NCBI RefSeq assembly: GCF_000350225.1
Contig: NW_005178579.1
Coordinates: 325,099-389,098, forward strand
Length of the DNA stretch: 64,000 bases
Direction: 5' to 3'
Source of the DNA: Chondrus crispus
Taxonomy: Eukaryota > Rhodophyta > Florideophyceae > Gigartinales > Gigartinaceae
The notes under the pieces were generated by a model that was given only the letters and a program-made list of their open reading frames with translations, was not told the DNA's origin and did no database searches. Of the stretch, positions 53,176 to 63,700 are shown one piece after another; position 1 is the stretch's first letter; each line of letters opens with the position of its first letter. Position numbers and translations under genes: made by a program.

Positions 53176-56100
53176 GTGCCCACTCTAAGCGCACAACAGA
53201 GCTCACAACCAGGCACTGTCCTTGAGCATTCTCAAGGGGGACAGGCGTCTACGCGCGGTCGCCCTCGCGGGAGAAGGGGCAGAGGGGGACGTGGAAGTCG
53301 ATCATCGGCACAGAGAAGAACACACGACTACACGGAGGGATGGAGAATTCAAACGGTTCGAGACCAAGCTGTAAAACTCGAACATGACTTTATTACGGAC
53401 GTGCTTTCCGAAAGAGCTCGGCTATTTACAAGAGCAGCCATCGAGAGAATGAAGACGGAACTACAAGTAAGACAGCTATTGCATTCGCGATCGAGCTACA
53501 TAGTTCTTTTCTGTGATGAACTAGTGCCAAAATGTAACCTCTGGACAAACGAGCGCATTGTAATTAACAACTGCGGGCTTGGTCAACTTCACCGTGCAGA
53601 CATGTATTCATTCTTAGCAGTGTTCTTTTATCGCAGTGCTCTGGGTTCAGCATCTCTAAGACGCTCGAATTGCTTCATAAGATGGACTGTCCTGTACCAC
53701 CATTATCTCTAGTTCGCTATTTATCCGGAAATATTCTTGCTTTCTCTTCTACAGGACGTGGCGATACTGGTGAGAGTGTTTGGTGCTCCCAAAGAGATCA
53801 AACCGTCAGACTCTCAGAGCTTGAGATGGCGGCGTACAGTATGTCATGCAAAGTATTTCTTTCTCCGTCGTATACCTTTGCAACACTCGATGATGACCTC
53901 TATGGGACCAGGGCAAGTGACAACCAGGTTAAAACTATTAGCATGGGAAAAGCCGACAAAGAGGGACACTGCGTAGATGCCATTGCAGATGCTTTATTTA
54001 GAATTACCTTTATGGTTCGCTTTCGACGTCGCGGAGAGTCACAGACAAACAACGTTGAAAAACTCGTCAACGCAGTGGTTGACGCTCGCGGGGAGGAGTC
54101 TTTATCTGGGTTTGTGATAGCAGCCGACCGCGGGTATGGGAAAATGAGTATGATACCTAGTCTTGCCAAGAGAGGCATTGGCTTTATGTTTATAATGCCT
54201 GAACATCTGTTAAGATGTCATCCATTCGTTGGAGCCTCGCAATTCGATCCTGCAAAAGATGACGTGGAACAGAGCGAATTTGACAATGATATCGAACAGG
54301 CCCTCCCAGCAGATAATCGCTTTATCTATGATCGCGAGAATGCCTTTGTAATTGACGACAGTCCCCAAATGGGAAGTCTTTGCAAGTACGCCCAGAAAAC
54401 GTTTAAAGATGATGGTTTGAATGTTCGATTGACGGCTGTAGTAATACGGGAAAGGGGGACGAAGAACTTTTCAAAGACGCTCCGCTTCGTTTACGCTCTG
54501 CCAGGAAGTTTGTCTAATTTAATCAATTGTTGGGTGGCTGTTCCTCGGACCCTATCGCAGGCTGATGTTCTATTTACGAATAGAACAAATGAGGGCAAGC
54601 TAGTGGTACCGCCGACTAACTCCAATGACAGTCGAGATACCATTGAACTGTACTGCATAAACAATGCAGTAATTTTAACCGTGGACCAGAGGTGTGCGGA
54701 CTGGTTCGTGCTTAGGCAGTTCCGAATAACTGGGACAGTTGCTGGGATTTTGTTAATGAATAATTCCGAGATCCTCACACGACTTGGTGTTGCAGATGTA
54801 CAATGCAACGAGAGAACAGTGGCAGAGACTTTTAATCTTTTGGCGGCAAGCTGGCTTAGCACTTCACGTTCTACGGAAGCGATGCTGCGTGGTACGGTTA
54901 CAGAAAATGCTGCTGTTAATGCCTTAAGAGCCAAACATTTCATTAGGGCTGTTTATCACTGTGGCATGTTTGGGGATAAGGAAAAAGAATGGCTAGCCTG
55001 CTCGCCAGATGGCATGGCACTCATCGATGTCAATCAAACTGCGTTCAACACCTCAAATAATCCCGAACCGTCGATACATGTGTGTACTGTAGAAATTAAG
55101 ACGAGCGTTGCAGACTCAACTCTTTCAAGGGCTGTTCCTAACGCTTCAGTAGACCTACTCTGCCTTGAAATGGGCACACAGGCATTTTTAGAACATATAC
55201 CTGACTGCCACATTGGGCAGCTGCTACAGCAGCTAATCGTGTTTCGCGTCAGTTACGTCTTGTATGTTTCTTGCTCCGAAGCTGCACTCCTGTCCTGCCC
55301 TTTTGATCAAGGCACCTCCAGAATTGATCCAAGAAGCAAGGACTGTTTTAGAGGATAATGGAAATAGGTCACTGAATTGGGCATTTGATCCGCTAGAACC
55401 ATTTCTGGCATTCGTGGCATCGGAAACTAAGAGGGTATTGAAGTCCAGACTACATTTATGGAGGGCTATCAACACGAGCGTCCAGAATCTGCAACCTTTT
55501 GTTCCCTTGAAACTTTTCAAGCACGGTGTACAGAGCTTTTATTCGAAGACGAAAGGAGGCGTAGATGGCGGTGCACAAGCGCGTGCCATGTTACGTAGTC
55601 CGTCAGCCACATTCAAGTCGGAACAAAAGGTTGTGGGACAAACACTGAAGACTTTGTTTGTGAATTCATTTATAGCGTACAGAATGAATGAAAGACGTGA
55701 CCTTATCGCAGACCCTTGTCGCTTCCACAGTCTCCATGCTTTTCGACAAGCTCTAAACAATGTGGAATCTCTATCTGAGTTTTGTCTGGAAGCGTGTACA
55801 GAGTTGTTGAGATTTGCTGACAAATTACGGAGGAATTCGTCTATGGTAGAAGAGACAGTTCCTGCTGCTCTGAATGACGGTGAGATAAACCGATTGCGGG
55901 CGCTCGCCAGTAATCGGAAACGAAACCGTTTACTATTTTTTAATAGCCCTGACGGCATCCAGTTACGGCTAAACGTACCAGGACATGGAAAAAGGCAAAT
56001 TCGTTCGGAAAGGTGGTGTGCTTTATGTGGGATGAACGTGAAGGGAAATAGCAAATATAGAGGACATCGTTCGTCCTTTAAGTGTACGCATTGTGAGACA

Positions 56101-56361
56101 CATTTGTGTGTCAGAACCTATCCCGGTACACGGCGCTCTTGCTGGGACATGTGGCATTCGAAGAAGCGACTAGAGCAGCGCGAAACGGAAGCCAGAATAA
56201 GTGTATCTCGGGAAAGGTCTGAATGTTCTTCCCAAGCCTCTGATTGTCTGGAGGAAAATTCCGGGTCTCAGCGTCGCGGTGCAGCACGGAAACGAGGTTC
56301 CAGTGACTCAGAAAGGCAAAGGACGAGGTCTGTGAGAAGGCGGTTGTCATTAGAGCTATGA
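53176..56361 (+). pseudogene. piggyBac-like transposase with inserted YqaJ-type nuclease domain; frame changes twice
   Basis: Three frames (53176-53712, 53670-55358, 55264-56361) together make a protein of about 1,000 residues. Its parts in order are: an AT-hook-like basic start (RGRPRGRRGRGGRG); a piggyBac N-terminal part (PKCNLWTNERI...RADMYSFLAVFFYRSALG); first catalytic-Asp region LDDDLYGTR (53889-53897); second VIAADRGYGK (54126-54128); a YqaJ/lambda-exonuclease-type module (54670-55330); the third region FYSKTKGGVD (Asp at 55564-55566); and a C-terminal Cys-rich domain with CALC, KCTHCETHLC, SCWDMWH spacing as in piggyBac. The frame changes may be one-base lesions or unrecognised introns (a T/C-rich TTCTACAG lies at about 53747). 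The C-terminus is basic and Ser-rich. Confidence 0.75.
54670..55330 (+). other. YqaJ-type PD-(D/E)XK nuclease module inside the transposase
   Basis: Motifs in family order: QRCADWFVLRQFRITGTVAGILL (W, R and RITG/S motif), TENAAV with Glu at 54903-54905, ACSPDGMALID with Asp at 55008-55010, and CTVEIKTS with Glu 55092-55094 and Lys 55098-55100. A helical region IGQLLQQLIVFRVSYVLYVS follows. G.E..A, (S)PDG and (E)IK are the active-site motifs of YqaJ/phage recombination exonucleases, which resect DNA 5' ends. All predicted active-site residues are present. Confidence 0.8.
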
Positions 56362-56684
56362 ATGAGTAGTTAGAATAGCCCTGTATGTACGATACACCGT
56401 ACATAACGCAATTTACTGGCATCATCGTGGTCCGGAAGTAGCAATTTTTCGAGCGATGTAAAAGGGGGTTGTAATTGTTCAACTTCGCTGAAACTTGGTA
56501 GACGCACTCTCCGGGCCGTTGGGTATCTCTCTATGTGATTGGTTTGGCAGGTTAAAATCAACGGACGTACTTTCGACGCCCCAAAGTTAATGTACGGTGT
56601 ACCATACATTAAAACATCACATTAGGGATATACACATAAACGCCAACTACTTCCAACTTCTATACCTGCCCTTCTGGTCCACTT
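56362..56684. other. Spacer with two copies of the 20-mer
   Basis: No gene. It contains the near-palindromes at 56385-56404 and 56590-56609, the latter flanked by TTAA (56587-56590 and 56609-56612). A piggyBac-type right end is expected here. Confidence 0.5.
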
Positions 56685-57292
56685 TTGGCATCTCGTGAAC
56701 GGAAAATGCCGCTTGCTTCGCGTGAACAGCGCATTATGGCTGCAATAAAAATGGTCACAGATGGCCAAACCTACAGGCAAGCAGTAGAACGACACCAAAT
56801 CCCCAGATCCACAATTGCAAGCCGCATACAAGCTGCCTCTCCCTCCTCGCAACGAATTCGCAAAATCCGAGCTGGTTTCCGCACACTCACATCAGTTGAG
56901 GAAGACCTTGTGCTTAATCTCATAACTCGCTCTGCTGAACGTGGATTACCTTTAACGCGGAGACTTGTCAAAGAAGCAATCGAAATTATCATAAGTCGTA
57001 TGACTCCTGCACGTCGCCTCGTGCTCAAGTTTAAGGGAGGGACACCGGGAACAAGACATCTACGTAATTTTCATCGCCGCCACAGGGACAAGATACTGTT
57101 CTCCAAGCCACTGAGGCAAGAAGCGGTTCGATTTCATGCATGTAACGGTGACGCTTTAACGACACATTTTGCTCGTCTTGAAAAAATATTTCAAGAGCCC
57201 AACATCGACAGCCCAAGGATCTGGAACTGTGACGAAACAGGCGCAACACCCGGGCGAGATGCAAATAGAAACCAGACTTCACGTGTATATGT
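56685..57292 (+). pseudogene. Second pogo-like transposase, cut by LTR retrotransposon C
   Basis: The frame starts MASRERKMPLASREQRIMAA with an HTH-psq-like part (DGQTYRQAVERHQIPRSTIASRI) and a CENP-B-type part (GTPGTRHLRNFHRRHRDKI). It reaches the first catalytic Asp (IWNCDETGATPGRD). It ends at RVYV, where the LTR begins at 57293. The paralog at 50303-51947 continues through this point, showing that the rest of the domain was displaced by insertion. It belongs to a different subfamily (clearly diverged sequence). The rest may lie beyond the window on the far side of element C. Confidence 0.8.
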
Positions 57293-57963
57293 TGTGGGAT
57301 AACTCCTCTCCGCCCTGGGTTGGGTGAGAGGCGGAGGCTTTGGCGAGGGAGCACGCGGCGCGGACGCGACGCGCCAATTGAACCGATCGGACGAGCTCGC
57401 GAAAAGGGAGTGGCTCACTGGCCGGTTACGCGCAGTCGCCCCGTGGTGCGTGAACGGGAGCGACCGGTAACGGGTTGGAAGCCAGCGCGCGCGGCGGACA
57501 ACCAAAAACGGACGTACGTAGGCGCAAAAGGGACGGGGGCGAGCTTGCCCCTGTTTACTGGTGGGGACGGGTGCCAGGTCTTAACCCCGCAGGGGGACGC
57601 CTCGGACACCTGTCCCAGTACAGTAGTACAGTACCTGCCGCCTAGTGCGTGCCGGGTACTGTACAAAATTAAAAAACTAGCGCCATAATTGCTACTACCG
57701 CACGGACGCTGCTACTACACGTGTGCACTACTGTACACGCGTGTTGCTTACAGACTCCCGCACGGACGACACGTGTGCTAACGCGCACGCGTAACACGCG
57801 TAGACTACCGCTCGGACGACACGTGCACTACTGTACACGTACGCCAGATTACGACCGCTCGGCATGCGCGCGCGTTCGCTACACGTGGGCACAGCCGCCC
57901 ACGTGTATACCGTATACGGCCGTCCGATGACCTCCGCGCGCTCGCCCCGGTCATTATACTACA
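57293..57963 (-). repeat. 3' LTR of retrotransposon C
   Basis: 671 bp, TGTGGGATAAC...TTATACTACA-type ends (here CATTATACTACA), aligned along its length with LTR B (17961-18637). It contains the same ACTACCGCACGGACG/CACGTG repeat array. It is preceded on the minus strand by a polypurine tract. Confidence 0.92.
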
Positions 57964-57964
57964 G

Positions 57965-57976
57965 ACCTCCCCCCTT
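57965..57976 (-). promoter_or_regulatory. Polypurine tract of retrotransposon C
   Basis: On the minus strand AAGGGGGGAGGT lies directly before the 3' LTR, where plus-strand DNA synthesis of LTR elements is primed. It confirms the minus orientation. Confidence 0.7.
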
Positions 57977-58054
57977 AGCTTTCGCTACGTCCCCGTAGCG
58001 ACCCTCTACTCGAGCGCGCGGGTCCGTTCCGGACGTTTCGTTCTATCGCGCACG

Positions 58055-60043
58055 ATGCGGGAACAGAAGCCCCTCCGTGTGGACGATCATGCCCCCTGGC
58101 TCGTCAGCGAGCTGGCGGTATATAACGCCGCGAGTTCGACCGATTCGGAGAGCGCGTCTTCCGATTCTCCCCACGCGATCCACACTGACCCCCCAACTCT
58201 TCCCCAGCACTCCCCTGCGAACTCCGAAACCTCCTCCGACAGCGACGACGACATTCCCCTACAGCAGCTCTTCAACCAACCGATGGACGGTCATCGCGAC
58301 ACGCCGGCTGTGCGCGCGTACAGGCAGCCGTTGAGCCCGCCTCGGGCTCCGGCAGCGACGCCGGTCGGTCCCACCTTCCAACCGCGGCGTCGCCTTCGCG
58401 ACGGCCTGCACCCGCCCCCTGGAGTGGCGGGGCCCGCGCAAGCGCCAATTGATTCGCCCGTACCGGTCGCTCCGCCACCGCCGGGCGCCCAAGCAACACA
58501 GTCCCCGCCGCTGCCCCTCGTGGGCGTAGCTCCAAGAATGGTCGAGGCGGACCCGGAGCTCCCCGTGGAGCTGCCGCCGCCTCCCATGTCGCCGCTGCCC
58601 GCTGCGGGTACGGCGCTCACAAGGGCCGCTTCCGAGGCGCCGTACGCGGCGCCGGCGCCGTCGAGTAGCGTAGCGCTCGCCCCGGCCGGACGGGGAGCGA
58701 CAACGTCGCTGGGGCGGGTATTCACCGCCCCGAGTACCCCGGGCTGGCTGCGCAGCGGCGTCGGTTCCGTACGGTCGCTGTGGCCCGGGTCCTCGATGGA
58801 CCACCGCCGCCGGCGCGCACGCCGACGCGCTGCGGGCCGCAAGCCTCCGCTTACGGTCGAGGAGTACGTTCAGCGGAACTTGCTGGACGCGGCGAGGTTC
58901 GCGGCCATTCCGATGGTGCGCGCGATCAAGACTCCGTCCGGACGCGGTGCCGTGGCGCAAGAGAACCGCGCCGGCGCGTGGAAGGCGCGGTGGCGTCACG
59001 CTCCGTGTCGGACACCGGCCGCGGCGGGCAGTGACTTGCTCTACGTCCGCTGCGAGGGCGAGGAAAAGTACCACATCTCGCTGCTGAACCTCTTTGGTCG
59101 GTATCGCCGCTACGAGGGCCTCGCGCCCGACGTCCGCTTGGTGGCCTTTCCGCGGCCTTTCGACAGCTGGTACAGCGTTGCAAACCGAGCGCGGTGGGGT
59201 GAGGACGCAGCGCGCGAGAGTCGGCTGCGCTGGCGCCGGGTGGACGATTTCTTCCACATGTGGCACAGCACCGAGTTTTTCTCGGTGCCCAGCGCCGCGC
59301 GGCGTGGCCTGTACCCCGCGCTCCCGCCGAACTGGTCGACGTTCGAGGCGCCGGAGTACCTGTGCGTACCGACGCCGAGCGTCATGGCGTACGTGGCGGG
59401 GCATTGGTTGCCGCTCGGCCGATCGGAATCCGCGGAAACGGAGCGAACGCGCGTCTTGGTGCACGCGATCATGCTTTCCGAATGGGCTGTCTTGGCCTTC
59501 CTGTGCTTCTTGCACGCCGCTCGCGAGGGACTGCCGTTCTTCACGAAGTGTCCCGACCCGCGGCTGATCGCGCGGCGCGAGGAACCGTTCGGTGAGCGCG
59601 GCCTGCTCTTCCGCCTCTCGGCGGGGCTCATCAATTTAATCCGCTCGGTCGGTATCGCGGAGATCCTCGAGGGTACGGCGTTTGACGCGGCGCACGCGAC
59701 GCAGCTGTTGTCGTTCACCGAGGGTATGGATTGGAGCGGCCGGCCGGACTTCGCGTGGTTCAGCTGGAACCAGCGGTGTACCCTACCGATGCCCGCCGGA
59801 GCCGAGGCAGAGACCGGTGCCGATGGTGGCAGCGCGGCCCCCGGTCCAGCGGACGCGACCGTCGCGGTCGACGTGGACGGCGCAGTCGACACGGTCGACG
59901 CGGGTGACACGGGCGGCTTGCTTGCCGATGCCGATATCGCGCCGCCGCGCGATGCGGGAACCGGTGCGGTGAGGAGCGTCGTCGAGACCCCGGTACCGGC
60001 CCGCGGCGGGTCCGCTCGCGTGGCCTCGATCCAGAGCGACTAG
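58055..60043 (+). CDS. Antisense ORF 1 in retrotransposon C, 662 codons, unknown function
   Basis: This intact ATG-to-stop frame runs opposite to pol, between the 3' LTR and the pol end. I do not recognise a family. The first 260 residues are Pro/Ala/Ser-rich and look disordered, with an acidic Ser patch (SETSSDSDDDIP). A strongly basic cluster follows (DHRRRRARRRAAGRKP, about 250-265), a possible nuclear localisation signal. Residues 270-570 look folded: LTVEEYVQRNLLDAARFAAIPMVRAI, KYHISLLNLFGRYRRYEGL, DDFFHMWHSTEFFSVPS, VLVHAIMLSEWAVLAFLCFLHAAREGLPFF. The tail is acidic. The upstream LTR is the obvious place for an antisense promoter. A minus-strand frame of 418 codons also crosses this region, so high GC may help keep frames open; the aromatic-rich middle part argues for real coding. 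Confidence 0.65.
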   Translation: MREQKPLRVDDHAPWLVSELAVYNAASSTDSESASSDSPHAIHTDPPTLPQHSPANSETSSDSDDDIPLQQLFNQPMDGHRDTPAVRAYRQPLSPPRAPAATPVGPTFQPRRRLRDGLHPPPGVAGPAQAPIDSPVPVAPPPPGAQATQSPPLPLVGVAPRMVEADPELPVELPPPPMSPLPAAGTALTRAASEAPYAAPAPSSSVALAPAGRGATTSLGRVFTAPSTPGWLRSGVGSVRSLWPGSSMDHRRRRARRRAAGRKPPLTVEEYVQRNLLDAARFAAIPMVRAIKTPSGRGAVAQENRAGAWKARWRHAPCRTPAAAGSDLLYVRCEGEEKYHISLLNLFGRYRRYEGLAPDVRLVAFPRPFDSWYSVANRARWGEDAARESRLRWRRVDDFFHMWHSTEFFSVPSAARRGLYPALPPNWSTFEAPEYLCVPTPSVMAYVAGHWLPLGRSESAETERTRVLVHAIMLSEWAVLAFLCFLHAAREGLPFFTKCPDPRLIARREEPFGERGLLFRLSAGLINLIRSVGIAEILEGTAFDAAHATQLLSFTEGMDWSGRPDFAWFSWNQRCTLPMPAGAEAETGADGGSAAPGPADATVAVDVDGAVDTVDAGDTGGLLADADIAPPRDAGTGAVRSVVETPVPARGGSARVASIQSD

Positions 60044-60073
60044 CCGAAGGGGTTAAGAGAACCCCCCGGTGTC

Positions 60074-60547
60074 GTGGGAATTTCGGCCCCCACCTCAAGC
60101 CCCCCACACATCAGCGTGGTGACCGGTACCGAAGGCGACCATCGTCCCGTTCCGATGCCGCCTCCTCCAGTTCCACAACCGTCCGGCCGGTCTTCCCCGG
60201 AGCGCCTCCGTGAGGAGGCCGCGTTCACTGCCCTGCAGTACGCTTGCTCCTTCGAGGGGGCAACAGTTCCTTCGTCAGTTGAGCAGGCGCTGCTGCAGGC
60301 GCGCGAGTGGATGCACCAAGCCAAGCAGCTGGAGACGACCGTCGCGGCGCTCCGAGAGGCCTCCACCGCGGCGGAGCGTGAGCGCGTCGAGCATCACGAG
60401 AAGCTCCGCGGCGTGCAGGACATCCTCGCGGTCGTCAGCCAACGTCTCGCGGCGCCGCCGATGCCTGCCGCTACGGTCGGGGCCTCGCGCCCCGCGCCCG
60501 AAGATGCTGCGGCGGCTCCGCCGGCTAAGCGCACGCGTCGTTCTTGA
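60074..60547 (+). CDS. Antisense ORF 2 in retrotransposon C, coiled-coil protein
   Basis: This is a second plus-strand frame 30 bp after ORF 1. The frame as listed begins with GTG; the first ATG is near 60154, giving about 130 residues. After a Pro-rich start it has a heptad-like helix (SVEQALLQAREWMHQAKQLETTVAALREASTAAERERVEHHEKLRGVQ in pieces) and ends PPAKRTRRS, a basic motif resembling a nuclear localisation signal. No family recognised. Tandem spacing suggests both ORFs are made from one antisense transcript. Confidence 0.5.
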   Translation: MGISAPTSSPPHISVVTGTEGDHRPVPMPPPPVPQPSGRSSPERLREEAAFTALQYACSFEGATVPSSVEQALLQAREWMHQAKQLETTVAALREASTAAERERVEHHEKLRGVQDILAVVSQRLAAPPMPAATVGASRPAPEDAAAAPPAKRTRRS

Positions 60548-60723
60548 GCCCCAACCCGTTGGTCGCCCCCTTTCGCGTAGCCCATTAGGGGCTTCGCCCA
60601 CAGTAAACAGAGCCGACTAGCGGTGTTCCTTGCCTTCTCCTTTTGGTACGTGCGGGCGGTAGTGCACGACGCGCGCGAGCGAGGTCGTCCTGGCGGTTCG
60701 TCCATGCGAGGCCGGAAGAAGCG
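60548..60723. other. Spacer between antisense ORF 2 and the pol stop
   Basis: No coding feature seen. The two transcription units converge here. Confidence 0.4.
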
Positions 60724-63700
60724 CTACGCGAGCGCGCTTGTCCGTCCTTGGCGCGTACGCCAATATCGGTCGATGAAAGGTTGCCGGAGCCCCTCGGAGG
60801 GCTCGTAGGTATCGTCGGAAGCGGCGTACCCGTACCAGCGAACCTTGTACTTGATGCCGCCGCGGGTCATACGGTGTCCGACGATGCGGTCAACGACGTA
60901 TTCCGCGCGGGGCGTTGTAGTTTGCGCGTCCGATGCGGATGGAATGGCCGAGGCGACAGTGTCCCCCGGCCCGCGTGGCATTTTTGTGACGCGGTCGATG
61001 CTCACGCGGTTCTCCACACCGTCCTGCTCGATGAGGACCGTGGTGTCCGTAGCGGAGCGCACGCGAAACGGCCCCTCTGTCTTTGGTAGAAGTTTGACAG
61101 AGAGCTCGTCCGTTCCGGTCGTACCTTGCGCACGCGTGCGTCGCTCGACGCTTGTCAACGGGCGGGGCGAGCGATCAACGTAGACAAAATCGCCCGCCAC
61201 AACGACCGGACGGAAGCGGACTTTCTTGTCAAAATCGTCCTTGTACCGCTTTTGCGATGCGGATAATTTCGTCCGAGCGCGGTCGAGAGCGTCGCGAAGC
61301 TTGCGCAGCGTGGCGCGCTTGTACTGCACCGGGGTCCGCGGGTCCTCTCGATGGGTCCCCGCGTCCTGCGGCACAGTACCGGGGAGAATTAAACCGGACG
61401 GTGGCCGCGTTAACACCAGGTCGAACGGAGTCGTCTCCGTCGACCGGTGGACCTGCGTATTGTACGCGAAGGTCAGCGGCTGCACGTAGTCGTCCCAATC
61501 GCGCTGGTGCTCCTCCACGTAGTGCCGGAGGCGTTGCACCAGCGTGCGATTGAACCGTTCGGTCTGCCCATTCGACTGGGGGTGGTAGGCTGTCGTGAGA
61601 TAATGCCGCACCCCCAGGAGGGCGCATACCGCGTCGAAGAATTTCGCAGCGAACTGGGGGCCATTGTCGGTTAGTACGTAGCGCGGCGCTCCGTAAACGT
61701 AGACCCAGTTGTCTAAAAACGCGTTTGCGACGACCGAAGCGGTTGTGGTCCGGAGCGGGATACTGCGCGTTAGCTTGGAGAACCGGTCGGTAATTACCAA
61801 CACGTGTTGGTTTCCGTGCGCGGTCTTGGGCAGGGGCCCCAGGAGGTCCATCGCGACAAACTCCAAGGGGCCCGCCGCTGGGAACAGCTTGAGATCCTTT
61901 TGGTTCTTGACAAGCGTCCCGCGGGTCGCAGCACACGAGGTGCAATTCCGTACGGTCGAAAACGCGTCGCTGGCCATGTGTGGCCAGTAGTACTCCCTGC
62001 GAAGGGTGTAGTACATACGCGTCGCTCCCGGGTGACCTGCCAACCTCGGATGGTGTGCCAGGTACAGTACCCGGGGGCGCAACCGAGTCGGTACCACGCG
62101 CTGCAGGGTCCCGTCCAGCGGGGACGTCCTCACGAGAAATCCGTAGCGGTCGATGTCGAACTTCGAGTTCGGCGTCCCGACGGTTTCCGCGGCGAAGCGA
62201 CAGAAGGCGTCCTCAGCTTGTTCGCGTAAAAATTCCTCAACCGAGATGGACGCAGCGTCGCGTTCCTCGGGAGTTATCGCGAGCGTGTGACAACCGTCCG
62301 GGCGGTCTTGCGGCGGGTCCCAGTGCACATTGTCCAGGAGGGCCTCGCTGCCCTCTTCGTACTGGACCGCGAAGCACGGGACCTCATCATCGACCGGTTC
62401 GGTGTCTCCTCCATCGGTACGTAAGCGCGATACGCCGTCCGCGAGTTGGTGCTTGACGCCTGGGCGGTACTGTACCTCGTAGTCGTACTCCGCCAAGCGC
62501 AGGCGCCAGCGAGCGAGCCGACCGGAACTGTCCGCTAAATTGAGGACCCAGCGTAGGGCCTCGTGATCTCTGCGAAGGTTGAACGCGCTTCCGTATAGGT
62601 ACGGCCGTAGGGTGAGGATGCTCCACACTACGGCCAAGCATTCCTTTTCGGTAGTCGTATAATTGCGCTCCGCGTCGGTCAACGCACGACTCCAATATCC
62701 GATCGGTCGAGTACTTCCATCGGGTTGCTCCTGTAGAAGGGCGCAACCCACTTGGTGTCCGCACGCGTCGGTGTCCAGCGTATATTTCCGTCCGTAGCGG
62801 GGCAGCGCGAGGATTGGCGGCGACACGAGGCGCCGCTTCAATTCCTCAAACGCCGCGTATTCCGCATCGGTTAAGATCTCCAACTCGTAGGGCTGATTCT
62901 TGCCGGTCTTCTTATTCAGCGGCGCGGCGATCTTCGCGAATCCTTGCACAAACCGCCGGTACACGTTGCACATCCCGAGAAAGGATCGCAGTTCCGTTTG
63001 GTTCGTAGGCGCGCGCGCGCGCTCGATCGCGATGACGTTGCGTCGCTCCACCTCCAACCGTCCCGGACGAATGACGTGCCCGAGATAAGTTACGGAGGTG
63101 TCGAAAAACGCGCACTTCGCCAATTTTAGCGACACGCCCGCGGTATGTAGAAGCCGTAGTACCTCGCGCACGTGTGCCATATGTTCCGTAACGGTTCGCG
63201 AGTAGACAATGACGTCAAAGAGGTAGACCAACGCGGTCTCCCATTTCACGCGGGACAGGATGATGTCGACCGCTCGTTGAAATGTCGCGGGCGCGTTTTT
63301 GAGACCGAACGGCATGCGTAGAAAACGGTAGAGGCCCGAATGCGACGCGAAGGTCGTTTTATCGCGGTCCTCCTCGGCGATCTCCACCTGCCAATACCCG
63401 CTATTACAGTCTAGCGTGGTAAAGACAGTGGCATCGCCGAGCGAGTCGATACATTCGTCCATGCGCGGTAGTGGGTAGGAGTCGCGAACCGTAACGGCGT
63501 TTAGCTTGCGATAGTCCACGCAGAACCGCATGGTCCCGTCCTTTTTAGGGACGAAGACCACGGGGCTCGCCCACTCGGCCGATGTCGGTTCGATGACTTC
63601 CGCGCGCAGCATGCGGTCGATTTCCTTCTCCTCCTTCTCGCGCGCGATGGGTCCGGCTCGGTAGGGTGCTTGGTAGATCGGCTTCGCACCGGGCTTCAGC

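Larger units (their letters stand above)
49167..56609. repeat. Four copies of a near-palindromic 20-mer bracketing the transposon cluster
   Basis: ATGTACGGTGTACCGTACAT occurs at 49167-49186. Variants lie at 49221-49239 (one change), 56385-56404 (inverse orientation, one change) and 56590-56609 (one change, flanked by TTAA on both sides). They sit at the left edge of the DNA-transposon cluster and just after the piggyBac-like gene. The copies at 49167 and 56385 could be terminal inverted repeats of the piggyBac-like element, with the pogo-like element inserted just inside its left end. Confidence 0.5.

Noticed and set aside
55135-55150. GGGCTGTTCCTAACG, similar to the MITE end
   Set aside because: A single unpaired occurrence inside the transposase coding frame with no flanking duplication; coincidence.
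58259-59515. 418-codon minus-strand frame
   Set aside because: It is Arg-rich low-complexity shadow of antisense ORF 1 in GC-rich DNA. It is not in frame with pol and lacks motifs.
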